Of a DNA stretch of 43,614 nucleotides, positions 1-8,741 are shown piece by piece; position 1 is the first letter of the stretch, and each line of letters opens with the position of its first letter. Under the pieces are notes generated by a model. That model had not been told where the DNA came from. It saw only the letters and a list, made by a program, of their open reading frames with translations, and made no database searches. The translations under genes were made by a program, and so were the position numbers. This DNA is from Clostridium sp. CAG:253 (GTDB lineage: Bacteria; Bacillota; Clostridia; Lachnospirales; Lachnospiraceae), in NCBI GenBank assembly GCA_000436755.1, contig FR887347.1, positions 42,900 through 86,513 on the forward strand. Direction: 5' to 3'.

Positions 1-166
1 AAACATTGAACCGCTTAGAGCAGCGGGAGTTGAATGGGGATTTGCTATTCCATATCTTCTTACAGGTCATTTAAACCAGCATCCTCGTACAGCTATAGCA
101 GCCATGAAAGCAGGAAGAAAAGATTACACAGAGTTTTATCGTGAGATTATTGATAGAGATGATTGA
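1..166 (+). CDS. 3' end of a DRE-TIM (HMGL-like) aldolase gene, partial
   Basis: The window opens inside a coding region; codons start at base 2, and 54 codons are read before TGA at 164-166. The visible tail contains EWGFAIPYLLTGHLNQHPR followed by an A/K-rich helix and an acidic end. This resembles the C-terminus of the roughly 530-residue aldolase catalytic domain proteins of the 4-hydroxy-2-oxovalerate aldolase/HMG-CoA lyase superfamily seen in Clostridia. The family call rests on recognising this tail only; the catalytic barrel is outside the window, so the substrate cannot be judged. A terminator follows at once. Confidence 0.55.
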   Translation, partial: NIEPLRAAGVEWGFAIPYLLTGHLNQHPRTAIAAMKAGRKDYTEFYREIIDRDD

Positions 167-203
167 TAAGCAATCATAAAATATTCATATGATGATATTA
201 CAG

Positions 204-253
204 GGGAGTGTCAGTATTCTTTAAAATAAGAAAACTGATACTTCCTTTTTGTT
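204..253 (+). terminator. Rho-independent terminator of the aldolase gene
   Basis: A 12-bp RNA stem (arms 204-215 and 234-245, two G-U wobbles) with an 18-nt AT-rich loop is followed directly by TTTTTGTTT. It lies 37 bases after the aldolase stop codon, which is typical placement. Confidence 0.8.
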
Positions 254-281
254 TGAGATTATAATAAAAATGTTGTATTAT
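253..281 (+). promoter_or_regulatory. Sigma-A-type promoter for murI operon
   Basis: TTGAGA at 253-258, a 17-base spacer, and TATTAT at 276-281. It follows the terminator and precedes the murI start by about 95 bases. The leader between them holds a small perfect hairpin, GTCAAAA-TACT-TTTTGAC (301-318), of unknown role. Confidence 0.6.
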
Positions 282-377
282 AAAATTTAATGATACAGAG
301 GTCAAAATACTTTTTGACACTAATATCATTTGATAAAACAGGCACTAAATAATGATTATATTAAGGGAGATTTAAAA

Positions 378-1169
378 GTGAGTGTTAAGACAGACAGTGA
401 AAGTCCGATAGGAGTATTTGATTCAGGGGTTGGCGGCATAAGTGTACTTAGAGAACTGGTTAAAATTATGCCAAATGAAGATTATCTTTATTTTGGGGAT
501 TCAATAAATGCACCTTATGGTACAAAGGAAATAAGCAGGATAAGGGAACTTACCATAAAGAATGTTGAAAAGCTTATGGAGATGGGGGCAAAATCCATTG
601 TTGTTGCATGTAACACGGCAACGAGTGCAGCAGTCAGAGTGCTTAGGAAGATGTACCCGGATATGCCTCTTGTCGGGATAGAACCGGCGATAAAACCGGC
701 GGTAGAATACAAGGAAAACTCAAGAGTGGTAGTTATGGCAACACCTATGACATTGAAACAGGAAAAGTTTCAAAAGCTGATGGAAAAATATGACGGGCAG
801 GCAGAAATAGTTCCGTTACCTTGTCCAGGACTTATGGAATTTGTAGAGCGTGGAGACTTGGAGGGGGATGATCTTTACAAGTATTTAAACATACTTTTCG
901 GTTCAGTAAATCAGAAAAAAATAGATTCAGTAGTTCTGGGGTGTACACATTATCCGTTTGCGATAAATGCGATAAAAAATGTTGTTGGCGATGATGTAAA
1001 AATATTTGATGGGGGAGAAGGAACAGCCAGAGAGATGAGAAGAAGGCTTGCTGAAGCAGGTCTTATAAATAACAGTGGTAAAAAGGGAAAAGTGAAATTC
1101 ATAAACAGCAAAGATACTGAAGAAGAGAAAAAATTATGTGAATTTTTATTAAATCTTAAAATGCAGTAA
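378..1169 (+). CDS. murI: Glutamate racemase
   Basis: Cytoplasmic enzyme interconverting L- and D-glutamate for peptidoglycan; 263 residues from the chosen start, the usual family length. The N-terminal signature PIGVFDSGVGGISVLREL and the two catalytic cysteine motifs, VVACNTATS (Cys78) and VLGCTHYPF (Cys189), are all present. GTG at 378 is preferred because AGGGAG lies 8 bases upstream; the reading frame extends back to a TTG at 330, but that start has no ribosome site and would add an atypical leader. It is the first gene after a promoter and terminator and is followed closely by a histidine kinase gene, so the two are probably co-transcribed. Function is confident. Confidence 0.95.
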   Translation: MSVKTDSESPIGVFDSGVGGISVLRELVKIMPNEDYLYFGDSINAPYGTKEISRIRELTIKNVEKLMEMGAKSIVVACNTATSAAVRVLRKMYPDMPLVGIEPAIKPAVEYKENSRVVVMATPMTLKQEKFQKLMEKYDGQAEIVPLPCPGLMEFVERGDLEGDDLYKYLNILFGSVNQKKIDSVVLGCTHYPFAINAIKNVVGDDVKIFDGGEGTAREMRRRLAEAGLINNSGKKGKVKFINSKDTEEEKKLCEFLLNLKMQ

Positions 1170-1242
1170 TAAAGCTGATAGGAATACAGCAGGTGTGAAC
1201 TGTAACGCAAAAAAGTTCAGAGAGGAAAAGAAAAAAGGGAAT

Positions 1243-2901
1243 ATGAGTAAGAGTAAAGAAGAGGTTGAGGAATGTTTTTTTAAGTGTTCAATGGAAACAA
1301 AACAGTCATTTACGGCAGCATTGCAGATAATATACGATGAAGTATTTGAGATAAATCCTTATGAAGATTACATATACATATTAAACAGCCAGTATGACAA
1401 AAAAGTATGTGGACTTACAATATGTTACTCATCATTTTTTTGGGAGTATGTAGATGCGAGAGTATATCCGCATGATTGTGATGATTTTATATCTTGTTTT
1501 GAACCGAAAGCATTAAGAAGATTTATAGAATCGGGAGAGGAAAAATTTGAAAAAAAGTTTATCAGGCTTCGTACAATATCAAAAAATAAAGCGTGGTATA
1601 TAGTTACACTTATAAGAAATCCGGTTGATTCCAGAAGACTTATTTTTCTTATGAAAAATGAGGATGAAGCATGTGTAAATGAAATGCAGAAAAAAGCTAT
1701 TATGGAAGATTATGATTATGTAATCGGAATAAATGCATCCAATAGAAAAATAAGTGTATATAACTATAGTTATAATATGAATCGTGTTCATAAACCTATA
1801 TTTTTTAATATATTTTATGATGATTTTCTGAGATATAGAATAAAAAAGTACGTTAAACCTGAGAGTGTTGACAAAACATATAAAAATATGGATTTGGAAA
1901 ATATCTTGATTCAGTTAGAGAAAAAAGAAGCATATAATTGTTATACTTCTCTAATTATACGCGGCAGGTTATATCATAAAAAATACAGGTTTGTATATCT
2001 GGATGATAAAAAAGAAACTATTCTTATGTCTCAGATGGATGTTACTGACCAGATAGAAAAAGAAGAAAAAAAGAATGATATGATAAAATTTGCATATCAG
2101 GAGGCAAAAAGAGCAAGTGAATCCAAAAGTTATTTTTTGTCACGGATGAGCCATGATATGAGAACACCGTTAAATGCAATAATAGGTATGGATATGATAG
2201 CTGCTTCGCATATAAACGAGAAAAAAGTTGTAATGGACAGCTTAAACAGCATTTTGTATTCAAGTAAGAATTTATTGGAATTGGTAAATGATGTACTGGA
2301 CATAAATAACTTTGAACATGGAGCATTGGTGTTTAAAGAGAGTGCTTTTTCCTGGAGGAGTGAACTTGATAAGATAATACATGTGATAAAGCCATTAGCT
2401 GCAAAGAAAAAACATACTTTGAATACAGATTTTTCGGGAATAAATTGTGATGTTGTGATAGGTGATGCGAAACGTATAACACAGATGTGTCTGAATCTGT
2501 TGAGCAATGCCGTAAAATATACGGAAGATGGTGGAAATATCTTTTTCTCTATAGCAGAAAGAGGTGCACATAGAGAAAAAGAAGAGGCAGATACAGTTGA
2601 TATGGAATATGAGATGGTTGTCGAGGACAACGGAATAGGAATATCAGAAGAATTTATTCCTCATTTATTTGAACCTTTTGAGAGAGATAAAAAAGTACAT
2701 AGCGGAACAATACCGGGGACAGGACTTGGAATGCCGATTGCGAGAAATCTTGCAAGACTTATGGGCGGAGAAGTTTATGTTAAAAGTGTTGAGAATGAGG
2801 GAACCAGATTTGATGTTACATTCAGGCTTAAATTGCCTGATACAAATGAAGATATAAAACCGGATGAAAATGAAATTTCAGATGGAATTGTTAAATTTTA
2901 G
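1243..2901 (+). CDS. Soluble sensor histidine kinase (HisKA-HATPase)
   Basis: A 552-residue kinase with no convincing membrane helix, so probably cytoplasmic. Residues 1-290 look like two sensory, PAS-like segments with no recognised ligand motif. The HisKA box SRMSHDMRTPLNAIIGM places the phosphorylated His at 304. The ATPase domain follows with N box NLLSNAVKYTEDGG, G1 box EDNGIGI and G2 box PGTGLGM. There is no receiver domain and no adjacent response regulator, so its partner is unknown; such kinases often resemble the core of hybrid kinases. It sits between murI and precorrin-2 dehydrogenase, with only short gaps. The start is uncertain: the frame extends to GTG at 1195, and the ribosome site before ATG 1243 is poorly spaced. 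Confidence 0.85.
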   Translation: MSKSKEEVEECFFKCSMETKQSFTAALQIIYDEVFEINPYEDYIYILNSQYDKKVCGLTICYSSFFWEYVDARVYPHDCDDFISCFEPKALRRFIESGEEKFEKKFIRLRTISKNKAWYIVTLIRNPVDSRRLIFLMKNEDEACVNEMQKKAIMEDYDYVIGINASNRKISVYNYSYNMNRVHKPIFFNIFYDDFLRYRIKKYVKPESVDKTYKNMDLENILIQLEKKEAYNCYTSLIIRGRLYHKKYRFVYLDDKKETILMSQMDVTDQIEKEEKKNDMIKFAYQEAKRASESKSYFLSRMSHDMRTPLNAIIGMDMIAASHINEKKVVMDSLNSILYSSKNLLELVNDVLDINNFEHGALVFKESAFSWRSELDKIIHVIKPLAAKKKHTLNTDFSGINCDVVIGDAKRITQMCLNLLSNAVKYTEDGGNIFFSIAERGAHREKEEADTVDMEYEMVVEDNGIGISEEFIPHLFEPFERDKKVHSGTIPGTGLGMPIARNLARLMGGEVYVKSVENEGTRFDVTFRLKLPDTNEDIKPDENEISDGIVKF

Positions 2902-2916
2902 GGAGGTTGTGACTGC

Positions 2917-3543
2917 ATGGGATATTTTCCTTTTTTTGTTGATTTGTCAGGAAGAAAATGCCTGATAGTGGGAGGCGGAACGATTGCTTTAAGAAAAGCA
3001 CAGTCAGTGCTTGAATATGGAGCCGTTGTTAAGGTGGTGGCACCCTGTATATGTGATGGTTTTGACAAGCTGAAAGAGAGATATAAAGAAGCTGTTGAAC
3101 TTTTGGAAAGGGAATTTGAAGAAAAGGATATTGAAGATAAATTTTTTGTTGTAGCCGCTACAGATGATGAACAGGTAAATAAAAAAGTGTCTGAGATATG
3201 TTTCAGGAAAAATACTCTTGTAAATACTGTTGACAGAAAAGAATATTGTAATTTTTATTTTCCTTCAATAATAAAGGACGGGGATATAGTAGTTGGGGTA
3301 AGCAGTGGGGGAAACAGTCCGGTGCTTGCAAGAGAGCTTAGAAAAAAAATAGAAGGTGTTATACCGGAAAATCTCGACAACATAAATAGATGGCTTGGCG
3401 AAATCAGACCGTACATAAAAGAAAAAATATCAGATGAGATAGAAAGAAAAAAGTATTTTGAAAAAATTTATGCGGAATGCGAAAAAAAAGGAGATGTGCT
3501 GTATCAGGATGAATTGGAAGAAATCCTGAAGCAGGAAGTATAA
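2917..3543 (+). CDS. Precorrin-2 dehydrogenase (Met8/CysG N-terminal type)
   Basis: A 208-residue protein that oxidises precorrin-2 to sirohydrochlorin with NAD+ and may also insert iron to make siroheme, as Met8p and the CysG N-terminal half do. It shows the Rossmann nucleotide-binding motif IVGGGTIALRKA near residue 20, and the family signature CNFYFPSIIKDGDIVVGVSS, close to the expected active-site region. The start ATG has GGAGG 10 bases upstream, touching the stop of the kinase gene. The next gene encodes the CobA methyltransferase that makes its substrate. The length matches single-domain family members rather than full CysG. Whether it chelates iron or cobalt cannot be read from the sequence. 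Confidence 0.9.
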   Translation: MGYFPFFVDLSGRKCLIVGGGTIALRKAQSVLEYGAVVKVVAPCICDGFDKLKERYKEAVELLEREFEEKDIEDKFFVVAATDDEQVNKKVSEICFRKNTLVNTVDRKEYCNFYFPSIIKDGDIVVGVSSGGNSPVLARELRKKIEGVIPENLDNINRWLGEIRPYIKEKISDEIERKKYFEKIYAECEKKGDVLYQDELEEILKQEV

Positions 3544-3575
3544 TAAGCTTTTTAAAGCATACTTGACCGATAGGT

Positions 3576-3619
3576 TATATCAGAGTTATTATAAATAAAA
3601 TTATAATAACTCTGATATA
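3576..3619 (+). other. 18-bp perfect intercistronic hairpin
   Basis: Arms 3576-3593 and 3602-3619 are perfectly complementary (18 bp, AT-rich) around an 8-nt loop. The hairpin sits between the dehydrogenase stop and the ribosome site (GAGG, about 3629) of the HemC fusion. There is no T-run, so mRNA processing or stability is more likely than termination. Confidence 0.7.
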
Positions 3620-3637
3620 TACAGAAATGAGGTCAGT

Positions 3638-6136
3638 ATGATTAGGATAGGAACAAGAAAAAGTAAACTTGCTTTAATTCAGACGGAGCTTGTCAAGGCT
3701 CAGATTTTAAAATATTTTCCAGATGAAGAGATAGAGATTGTGCATGTGGTTACACATGGCGATAAAGTTTTAGACAAGCCGCTTGGCGAGATTGGCGGTA
3801 AGGGCGTTTTCACGAAAGAGATTGAGGAAAAGCTGCTCGATAAAACGATTGATATTGCTGTTCACAGTGCTAAAGATGTTCCAATGGAACTTGCAGGCGG
3901 GCTTTGTCTTGGTGCAGTTCTGCTTAGGGATGATAACAGGGATGTTATTCTTAAAAGAAAAGAAACGAAAAAAATAGGTGAGGGAAGTATAATCGGAACA
4001 AGCAGCCTGAGAAGGGAACTTCAGATAAAGCAGATATATCCGGGTGTTTTGATAAAATCTTTGAGAGGTAATGTAGGAACGCGAATTGATAAATTAAAGT
4101 CAGGAGAGTATGATGCGATTATCCTTGCAGCAGCAGGTTTAAAAAGACTTGGTCTTGATAATGATGATGCGCTTGATTATATTTATACTGACAATGAAAA
4201 ATTTGTTTCTGCGGCAGGGCAGGGGATTCTTGCAATTGAATGCAGAAACGGAGACTTGAAAGAAGTAATGGAGGCTCTTGACGATAAAGCGGCAAGAGTG
4301 TGTCTTGAAGCTGAGCGTGAATTTTTAAGAAGCCTTGACGGAAGCTGCAATGCCCCTTGTGGAGCGCATTGTATTATAAGTAGAGAAAACTTTGAGTTTA
4401 GGGGAATGTATGCCGCAGATGGGGAAAATCCAAAGTATGCAAAAATAAAAGAGAGGAGAGAAGCAGCTGGCGTAAACATCAATGATGATGATTTAAAACA
4501 GGCTATTAGTCTGGCGGGAAAACTTGTCAACATTTTAAAATCAGATGCTGATAGCTCAGATAAAAATAATGATTCAGAAAAAAAGCCTGACGAGGTCGGA
4601 AAGGGGAAAGTTTCGCTTGTAGGTGCAGGTCCCGGAAAAAGAGATTATCTGAGTGTCGAGGCTCTAAGATGTATTAAAAATGCGGATGTAATAATTTATG
4701 ATGCACTTATTTCGCCATCAATATTAAATGAGGCAAAGATGGATGCAGAACTTATTTATGTAGGAAAAAGAGCTGACACAATTTATAAAAAGCAGCCTGA
4801 GATAAATAAACTTTTAGTGGGATGTGCATCACAGGGAAAGTATGTTGTTCGTCTTAAAGGTGGTGACCCGTTTATATTTGGCAGAGGTGGTGAGGAAGCA
4901 CTGGCACTGGCAAAAGTCGGTATAAACTATGAAATAGTATCCGGAATTTCATCATCATATAGTGTGCCGGCGAGTGCAGGCATTCCGGTTACACATAGGG
5001 GAGCCGCATCGTCAGTTCATATAATTACAGGTCATGAACATCCGGGGAAGCCTTCAGAAGCACTTGATTTTTCAGTGATTGCAAAAGAGGAAGGAACATT
5101 AGTATTTATGATGGGGCTTAGAAGCCTTGGAAATATATGTGACAAACTCAAAAAAAACGGTAAGTATGAGGGAACACCTGTGGCGGTTGTCTCAAAAGGA
5201 ATGACTGCAAAGCAGAAAACCGTTTTTGGAAATCTGTTGACTATTGAAGCTGAAGTGGGAAAAAATAAAATAGAAGCACCTGCAATAATAGTAGTCGGTG
5301 ATGTCGTAGAGGTTGGACTTCATATAAACGAATGGCAGATTAAAAATGATAAAAAGCTGCTTAGCGGAAAACGCATACTCGTAACAGGTTCAAGAAATAT
5401 GGCTTCCTGTCTTGAAGAAGAATTCAAGAAATATGGTGGCGAGACAATTGCGATAAGTCTTGTTGAGACAATACCTGACTACAGCAGTTGTGATGATAAA
5501 CTCAATGAGATAGAAAAGTATTCATGGCTTATATTTACGAGTGCAAATGGTGTTAATATATTTTTTGAAAGACTTAGGGATTTAAAAACAGATGTTAGAA
5601 AATTGGCGAATATCAAGTTTGCCGTAGTGGGTACATCGACCAGAAAAGCACTTGAAAAATATGGTTTATATGCTGATTTTGTTCCTTCAAAATTTACATC
5701 TAAAACATTAGCCGATGAATTAGCGCAGATATTGACAGATAAGGATAGAGTACTTATTGTAAGAGGAAAGCAGGGCAAAAATTTTATTGAGGATAAGTTT
5801 ACTTCAATGGCGGTTGATTTTGATAAAATCTGTATATATGAGACAATACAGGATGAAAGACGTGCTGATGAAGTTAGAAGAATATGCAAGGATGTTGATT
5901 ATATTGTTGTCACAAGCGGTTCAGGAGCGAGAGCCTTAAAAGATATGGCAGGCTGTGAACACGAAAATATTGTTGTGATAGGTCCGGTGACAAAAAAGGA
6001 TTGCGAAGAATTGGGACTTTCAGTAAAACTTGTTGCAAAAGAGTTTGATGCAAAGGGAATTTTAGATGTTATAGCAGGTGATGTTTTTGAATGTGAGAAA
6101 AATGGAGATAGTACAATTACAAAACCAGACAAGTGA
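3638..6136 (+). CDS. hemC: Trifunctional HemC-CobA-HemD fusion
   Basis: An 832-residue fusion of three successive tetrapyrrole enzymes. Residues 1-300 are hydroxymethylbilane synthase, starting MIRIGTRKSKLALIQ, with dipyrromethane-attachment Cys237 in LDGSCNAPCG. A charged Ser/Asp/Lys linker (about 301-322) follows. Residues 323-568 are SAM:uroporphyrinogen-III C-methyltransferase, with VGAGPGKRDYLSVEAL and RLKGGDPFIFGRGGEE. Residues 571-832 are uroporphyrinogen-III synthase, starting KRILVTGSRN. Together they take porphobilinogen to precorrin-2, and the upstream gene oxidises that product. CobA-HemD fusions are common in Clostridia; adding HemC to the same chain is less usual. The frame is open throughout with no internal stop, so this is one real gene and not a sequencing join visible here. 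Confidence 0.93.
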   Translation: MIRIGTRKSKLALIQTELVKAQILKYFPDEEIEIVHVVTHGDKVLDKPLGEIGGKGVFTKEIEEKLLDKTIDIAVHSAKDVPMELAGGLCLGAVLLRDDNRDVILKRKETKKIGEGSIIGTSSLRRELQIKQIYPGVLIKSLRGNVGTRIDKLKSGEYDAIILAAAGLKRLGLDNDDALDYIYTDNEKFVSAAGQGILAIECRNGDLKEVMEALDDKAARVCLEAEREFLRSLDGSCNAPCGAHCIISRENFEFRGMYAADGENPKYAKIKERREAAGVNINDDDLKQAISLAGKLVNILKSDADSSDKNNDSEKKPDEVGKGKVSLVGAGPGKRDYLSVEALRCIKNADVIIYDALISPSILNEAKMDAELIYVGKRADTIYKKQPEINKLLVGCASQGKYVVRLKGGDPFIFGRGGEEALALAKVGINYEIVSGISSSYSVPASAGIPVTHRGAASSVHIITGHEHPGKPSEALDFSVIAKEEGTLVFMMGLRSLGNICDKLKKNGKYEGTPVAVVSKGMTAKQKTVFGNLLTIEAEVGKNKIEAPAIIVVGDVVEVGLHINEWQIKNDKKLLSGKRILVTGSRNMASCLEEEFKKYGGETIAISLVETIPDYSSCDDKLNEIEKYSWLIFTSANGVNIFFERLRDLKTDVRKLANIKFAVVGTSTRKALEKYGLYADFVPSKFTSKTLADELAQILTDKDRVLIVRGKQGKNFIEDKFTSMAVDFDKICIYETIQDERRADEVRRICKDVDYIVVTSGSGARALKDMAGCEHENIVVIGPVTKKDCEELGLSVKLVAKEFDAKGILDVIAGDVFECEKNGDSTITKPDK

Positions 6137-6219
6137 TAAAGTCAGGTTGATTAAAAGCCATTTACAGTAGGTATAAAATTTTTAAATGGAAAATTATAGA
6201 TATGGAGGTACATTTTGCT

Positions 6220-7503
6220 ATGGATATAAGGTCGAATATACAGAAATCTAAGGTTTTGTTTGAGAAGTCGTTAGAGAAAATTCCGGGAGGAGTAAACAGT
6301 CCGGTAAGAGCATTTGGAAGTGTCGGCGGTTCACCGCTTTTCATAAAAAATGCGAAAGCATCCCATATTTATGATGTTGATGGCAATGAATTTATTGATT
6401 ATGTATGTTCGTGGGGGCCCGGAATACTCGGGCATGCACATCCACAGGTTATAGAGGCAGTGCAGAGAGCCTGCACAGATGGTCTTACATTTGGTGCACC
6501 TACTGAAAAAGAACTTGAACTGGCAGAGCTTATAACGGATGCAATGCCGTCAATAGAGAAAGTGAGATTAGTAAATTCGGGTACGGAAGCTACAATGAGT
6601 GCAATTCGTACTGCAAGGGGTTATACAGGCAGAGATATGATAATAAAATTCAGGGGAAATTATCATGGTCATTCTGATGGACTTCTGGTAAAAGCAGGTT
6701 CAGCGGCACTTACAACTGCCGTTCCGGATAGTGCGGGTGTGCCTGCCTCATATACACAAAATACACTTGTTGCAGAGTACAATAATAAAGAGTCAGTCAG
6801 GGAACTTATGGAGCAGTATGGTAGCAATGTTGCTGCAATTATAGTTGAGCCTGTAGCTGCAAATATGGGTGTTGTTCCACCGAAAGAAGGCTTTTTGGAA
6901 TTCCTTCGTGAGATTACCTTAAAATATGAGACAGTTCTTATATTTGATGAGGTTATCACGGGATTTAGGCTGGGTTTTGGCGGAGCACAGGAATATTTTG
7001 GTGTAAAACCTGATATGACTACACTTGGAAAGATAGTCGGAGGTGGTATGCCAATAGCAGCATATGGCGGAAGAAAAGAGATAATGGATAGGGTTTCTCC
7101 TACAGGACCTGTTTATCAGGCAGGTACATTATCAGGAAATCCTATTGCAACAACAGCCGGAATTGAGACACTTAAAATATTAAAAGCACATCCTGAATAT
7201 TATAAAAAGATAGACGAGAGTGCAAAAAAAATTGCGGATGCATACAGAAAAATGGCAGAAGAAAAAAGTATTCCTCTGCATGTAAATCAGATAGGTTCGC
7301 TTTTATCGGCATTCCAGACAGGTGAGACTGTGGATGATTATGACAGTGCGCTTACATCCGATACAAAAGCATATACAGAGTATTTCTGGAAGATGCTTGA
7401 CAATGGAATTTATGTTGCACCGGCACAGTTTGAAGCAATGTTTGTGTCTGTTGCACATACAGAGGAAGATATTAAAAGAACTTGTGAGGTTATCGGGTTA
7501 TGA
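6220..7503 (+). CDS. hemL: Glutamate-1-semialdehyde 2,1-aminomutase
   Basis: A 427-residue PLP enzyme converting glutamate-1-semialdehyde to 5-aminolevulinate in the C5 pathway. It shows IPGGVNSPVRAFGSVGG near the N-terminus, the FDEVITGFR metal/PLP-side motif and the Schiff-base lysine K271 in TTLGKIVGGGMP. ATG 6220 is chosen because GGAGG lies 11 bases upstream and the protein then begins at the expected place; an in-frame ATG at 6202 overlaps that ribosome site. It overlaps hemA by 4 bases (ATGA), so translation is probably coupled. A weak inverted repeat, CCATTTA/TAAATGG, lies in the 83-base gap upstream. Confidence 0.96.
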   Translation: MDIRSNIQKSKVLFEKSLEKIPGGVNSPVRAFGSVGGSPLFIKNAKASHIYDVDGNEFIDYVCSWGPGILGHAHPQVIEAVQRACTDGLTFGAPTEKELELAELITDAMPSIEKVRLVNSGTEATMSAIRTARGYTGRDMIIKFRGNYHGHSDGLLVKAGSAALTTAVPDSAGVPASYTQNTLVAEYNNKESVRELMEQYGSNVAAIIVEPVAANMGVVPPKEGFLEFLREITLKYETVLIFDEVITGFRLGFGGAQEYFGVKPDMTTLGKIVGGGMPIAAYGGRKEIMDRVSPTGPVYQAGTLSGNPIATTAGIETLKILKAHPEYYKKIDESAKKIADAYRKMAEEKSIPLHVNQIGSLLSAFQTGETVDDYDSALTSDTKAYTEYFWKMLDNGIYVAPAQFEAMFVSVAHTEEDIKRTCEVIGL

Positions 7504-8675
7504 GTATACAATTGCTCTGTGTAAGCCACAAAACGGCGGATACAAAGATAAGAGGATTGTTTGCATTTGATGATGATGCCAAATTAAGAATAATGGACAG
7601 GCTTATCAAATCGGCTGACATAAATGAGATGGTACTGCTTGCGACATGTAACAGAACCGAGCTTTATTGTGAAGTAGCAGAAAAGACGGAAAAAAACGTG
7701 CTTTATATGCAGCAGGTGCTTTTAGAAGAAGCTGGGGTATCTGACAATTCAGAAATTCAGGATGTAATTTTGAGATATGAAGAAAAAAAAGCTGTACATC
7801 ACCTTTTTATGGTAGCGGCAGGTCTTGATTCTGTTGTGCTTGGTGAAGACCAGATTTTAGGTCAGGTAAAAAATGCTTATCTTGAAAGTGACAAAAAGGG
7901 TTATATAGGTCAGGTGTTTCATTCGCTTTTCCAGGCGGCGATGGCAGCGGCAAAGAGAGTTAAGACCGATACACCTATGTCAAAAACTTCCGTGTCAACG
8001 GCAAGTCTTGCATTAAAACAGGCATGTGAGGAATTTGGTTCATTATCAGGGAAAAATATTATGATAATAGGTGCATCAGGAAAAATCGGGAATATTGTTA
8101 TGAGAGATGCACTTGACATAGAAGGTGTAAATGTTTATGTTACGACAAGAAATCATATTCCTGAGAAGAATGCCAGATGCAGGATAATAGACTATGCGGA
8201 CAGATATGAACATATGCCTAAAATGGACGTAATTATAAGTGCGACATCAAGCCCGCATTATACAATTACAAAAAAACATTATGAAGAAAAAAAGGATAAA
8301 GAAAGAGTTGTATTTATCGACCTTGCAGTACCGTTTGACATATCGCCGGATATAGAGAAAATACCCGGTGTCGTAAGATATTCAATGGAAGATATGGATA
8401 GGCTTGCAGCAAAGAATAATGAATTAAAGAGAAGTTATCTGTGCGATGCAAAAGAGATTATTAAGACATATGAACAGGATTATCTTAAGAATGAAATATT
8501 CAGGACAAACCGCAGTCAGATAGATGGTTTTATAACATATATCAAAAAGAATGCTGAGAAAAAATCATTGGATGCGGTAATCTATAAAATGATATTTGAT
8601 ATAAAAGAAAAAAGTAATGCACAGGAATTTGAGAGTTTTGTTGATATAATTTCAAATATTAATGCGAATTGTTGA
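7500..8675 (+). CDS. hemA: Glutamyl-tRNA reductase
   Basis: A 391-residue NADPH-dependent enzyme reducing glutamyl-tRNA(Glu) to glutamate-1-semialdehyde, the committed C5 step. The catalytic cysteine is Cys50 in LLATCNRTELYCEV. The family motif GLDSVVLGEDQILGQVK and a Rossmann segment, IMIIGASGKIGNIVM, follow. The chain is shorter than the roughly 420-450 residue average, with a compact C-terminal dimerisation domain, as in other clostridial HemA. The start overlaps the hemL stop (ATGA). The order reductase-after-aminomutase places both subunits of the known HemA-HemL channelling complex next to each other. Confidence 0.96.
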   Translation: MSIQLLCVSHKTADTKIRGLFAFDDDAKLRIMDRLIKSADINEMVLLATCNRTELYCEVAEKTEKNVLYMQQVLLEEAGVSDNSEIQDVILRYEEKKAVHHLFMVAAGLDSVVLGEDQILGQVKNAYLESDKKGYIGQVFHSLFQAAMAAAKRVKTDTPMSKTSVSTASLALKQACEEFGSLSGKNIMIIGASGKIGNIVMRDALDIEGVNVYVTTRNHIPEKNARCRIIDYADRYEHMPKMDVIISATSSPHYTITKKHYEEKKDKERVVFIDLAVPFDISPDIEKIPGVVRYSMEDMDRLAAKNNELKRSYLCDAKEIIKTYEQDYLKNEIFRTNRSQIDGFITYIKKNAEKKSLDAVIYKMIFDIKEKSNAQEFESFVDIISNINANC

Positions 8676-8741
8676 TATAAAAATCAGAAATTATTGATAA
8701 ATAAATTATTTACAAAGAACGTAAGCAGAAAAGAGGATAAT

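Noticed and set aside
2130..2630. 166-codon minus-strand frame inside the histidine kinase gene
   Set aside because: Mirror frame of a conserved kinase domain; low-complexity product and no start signal.
4183..4533. Minus-strand frame within hemC
   Set aside because: Shadow of the HMBS coding region with no independent support.
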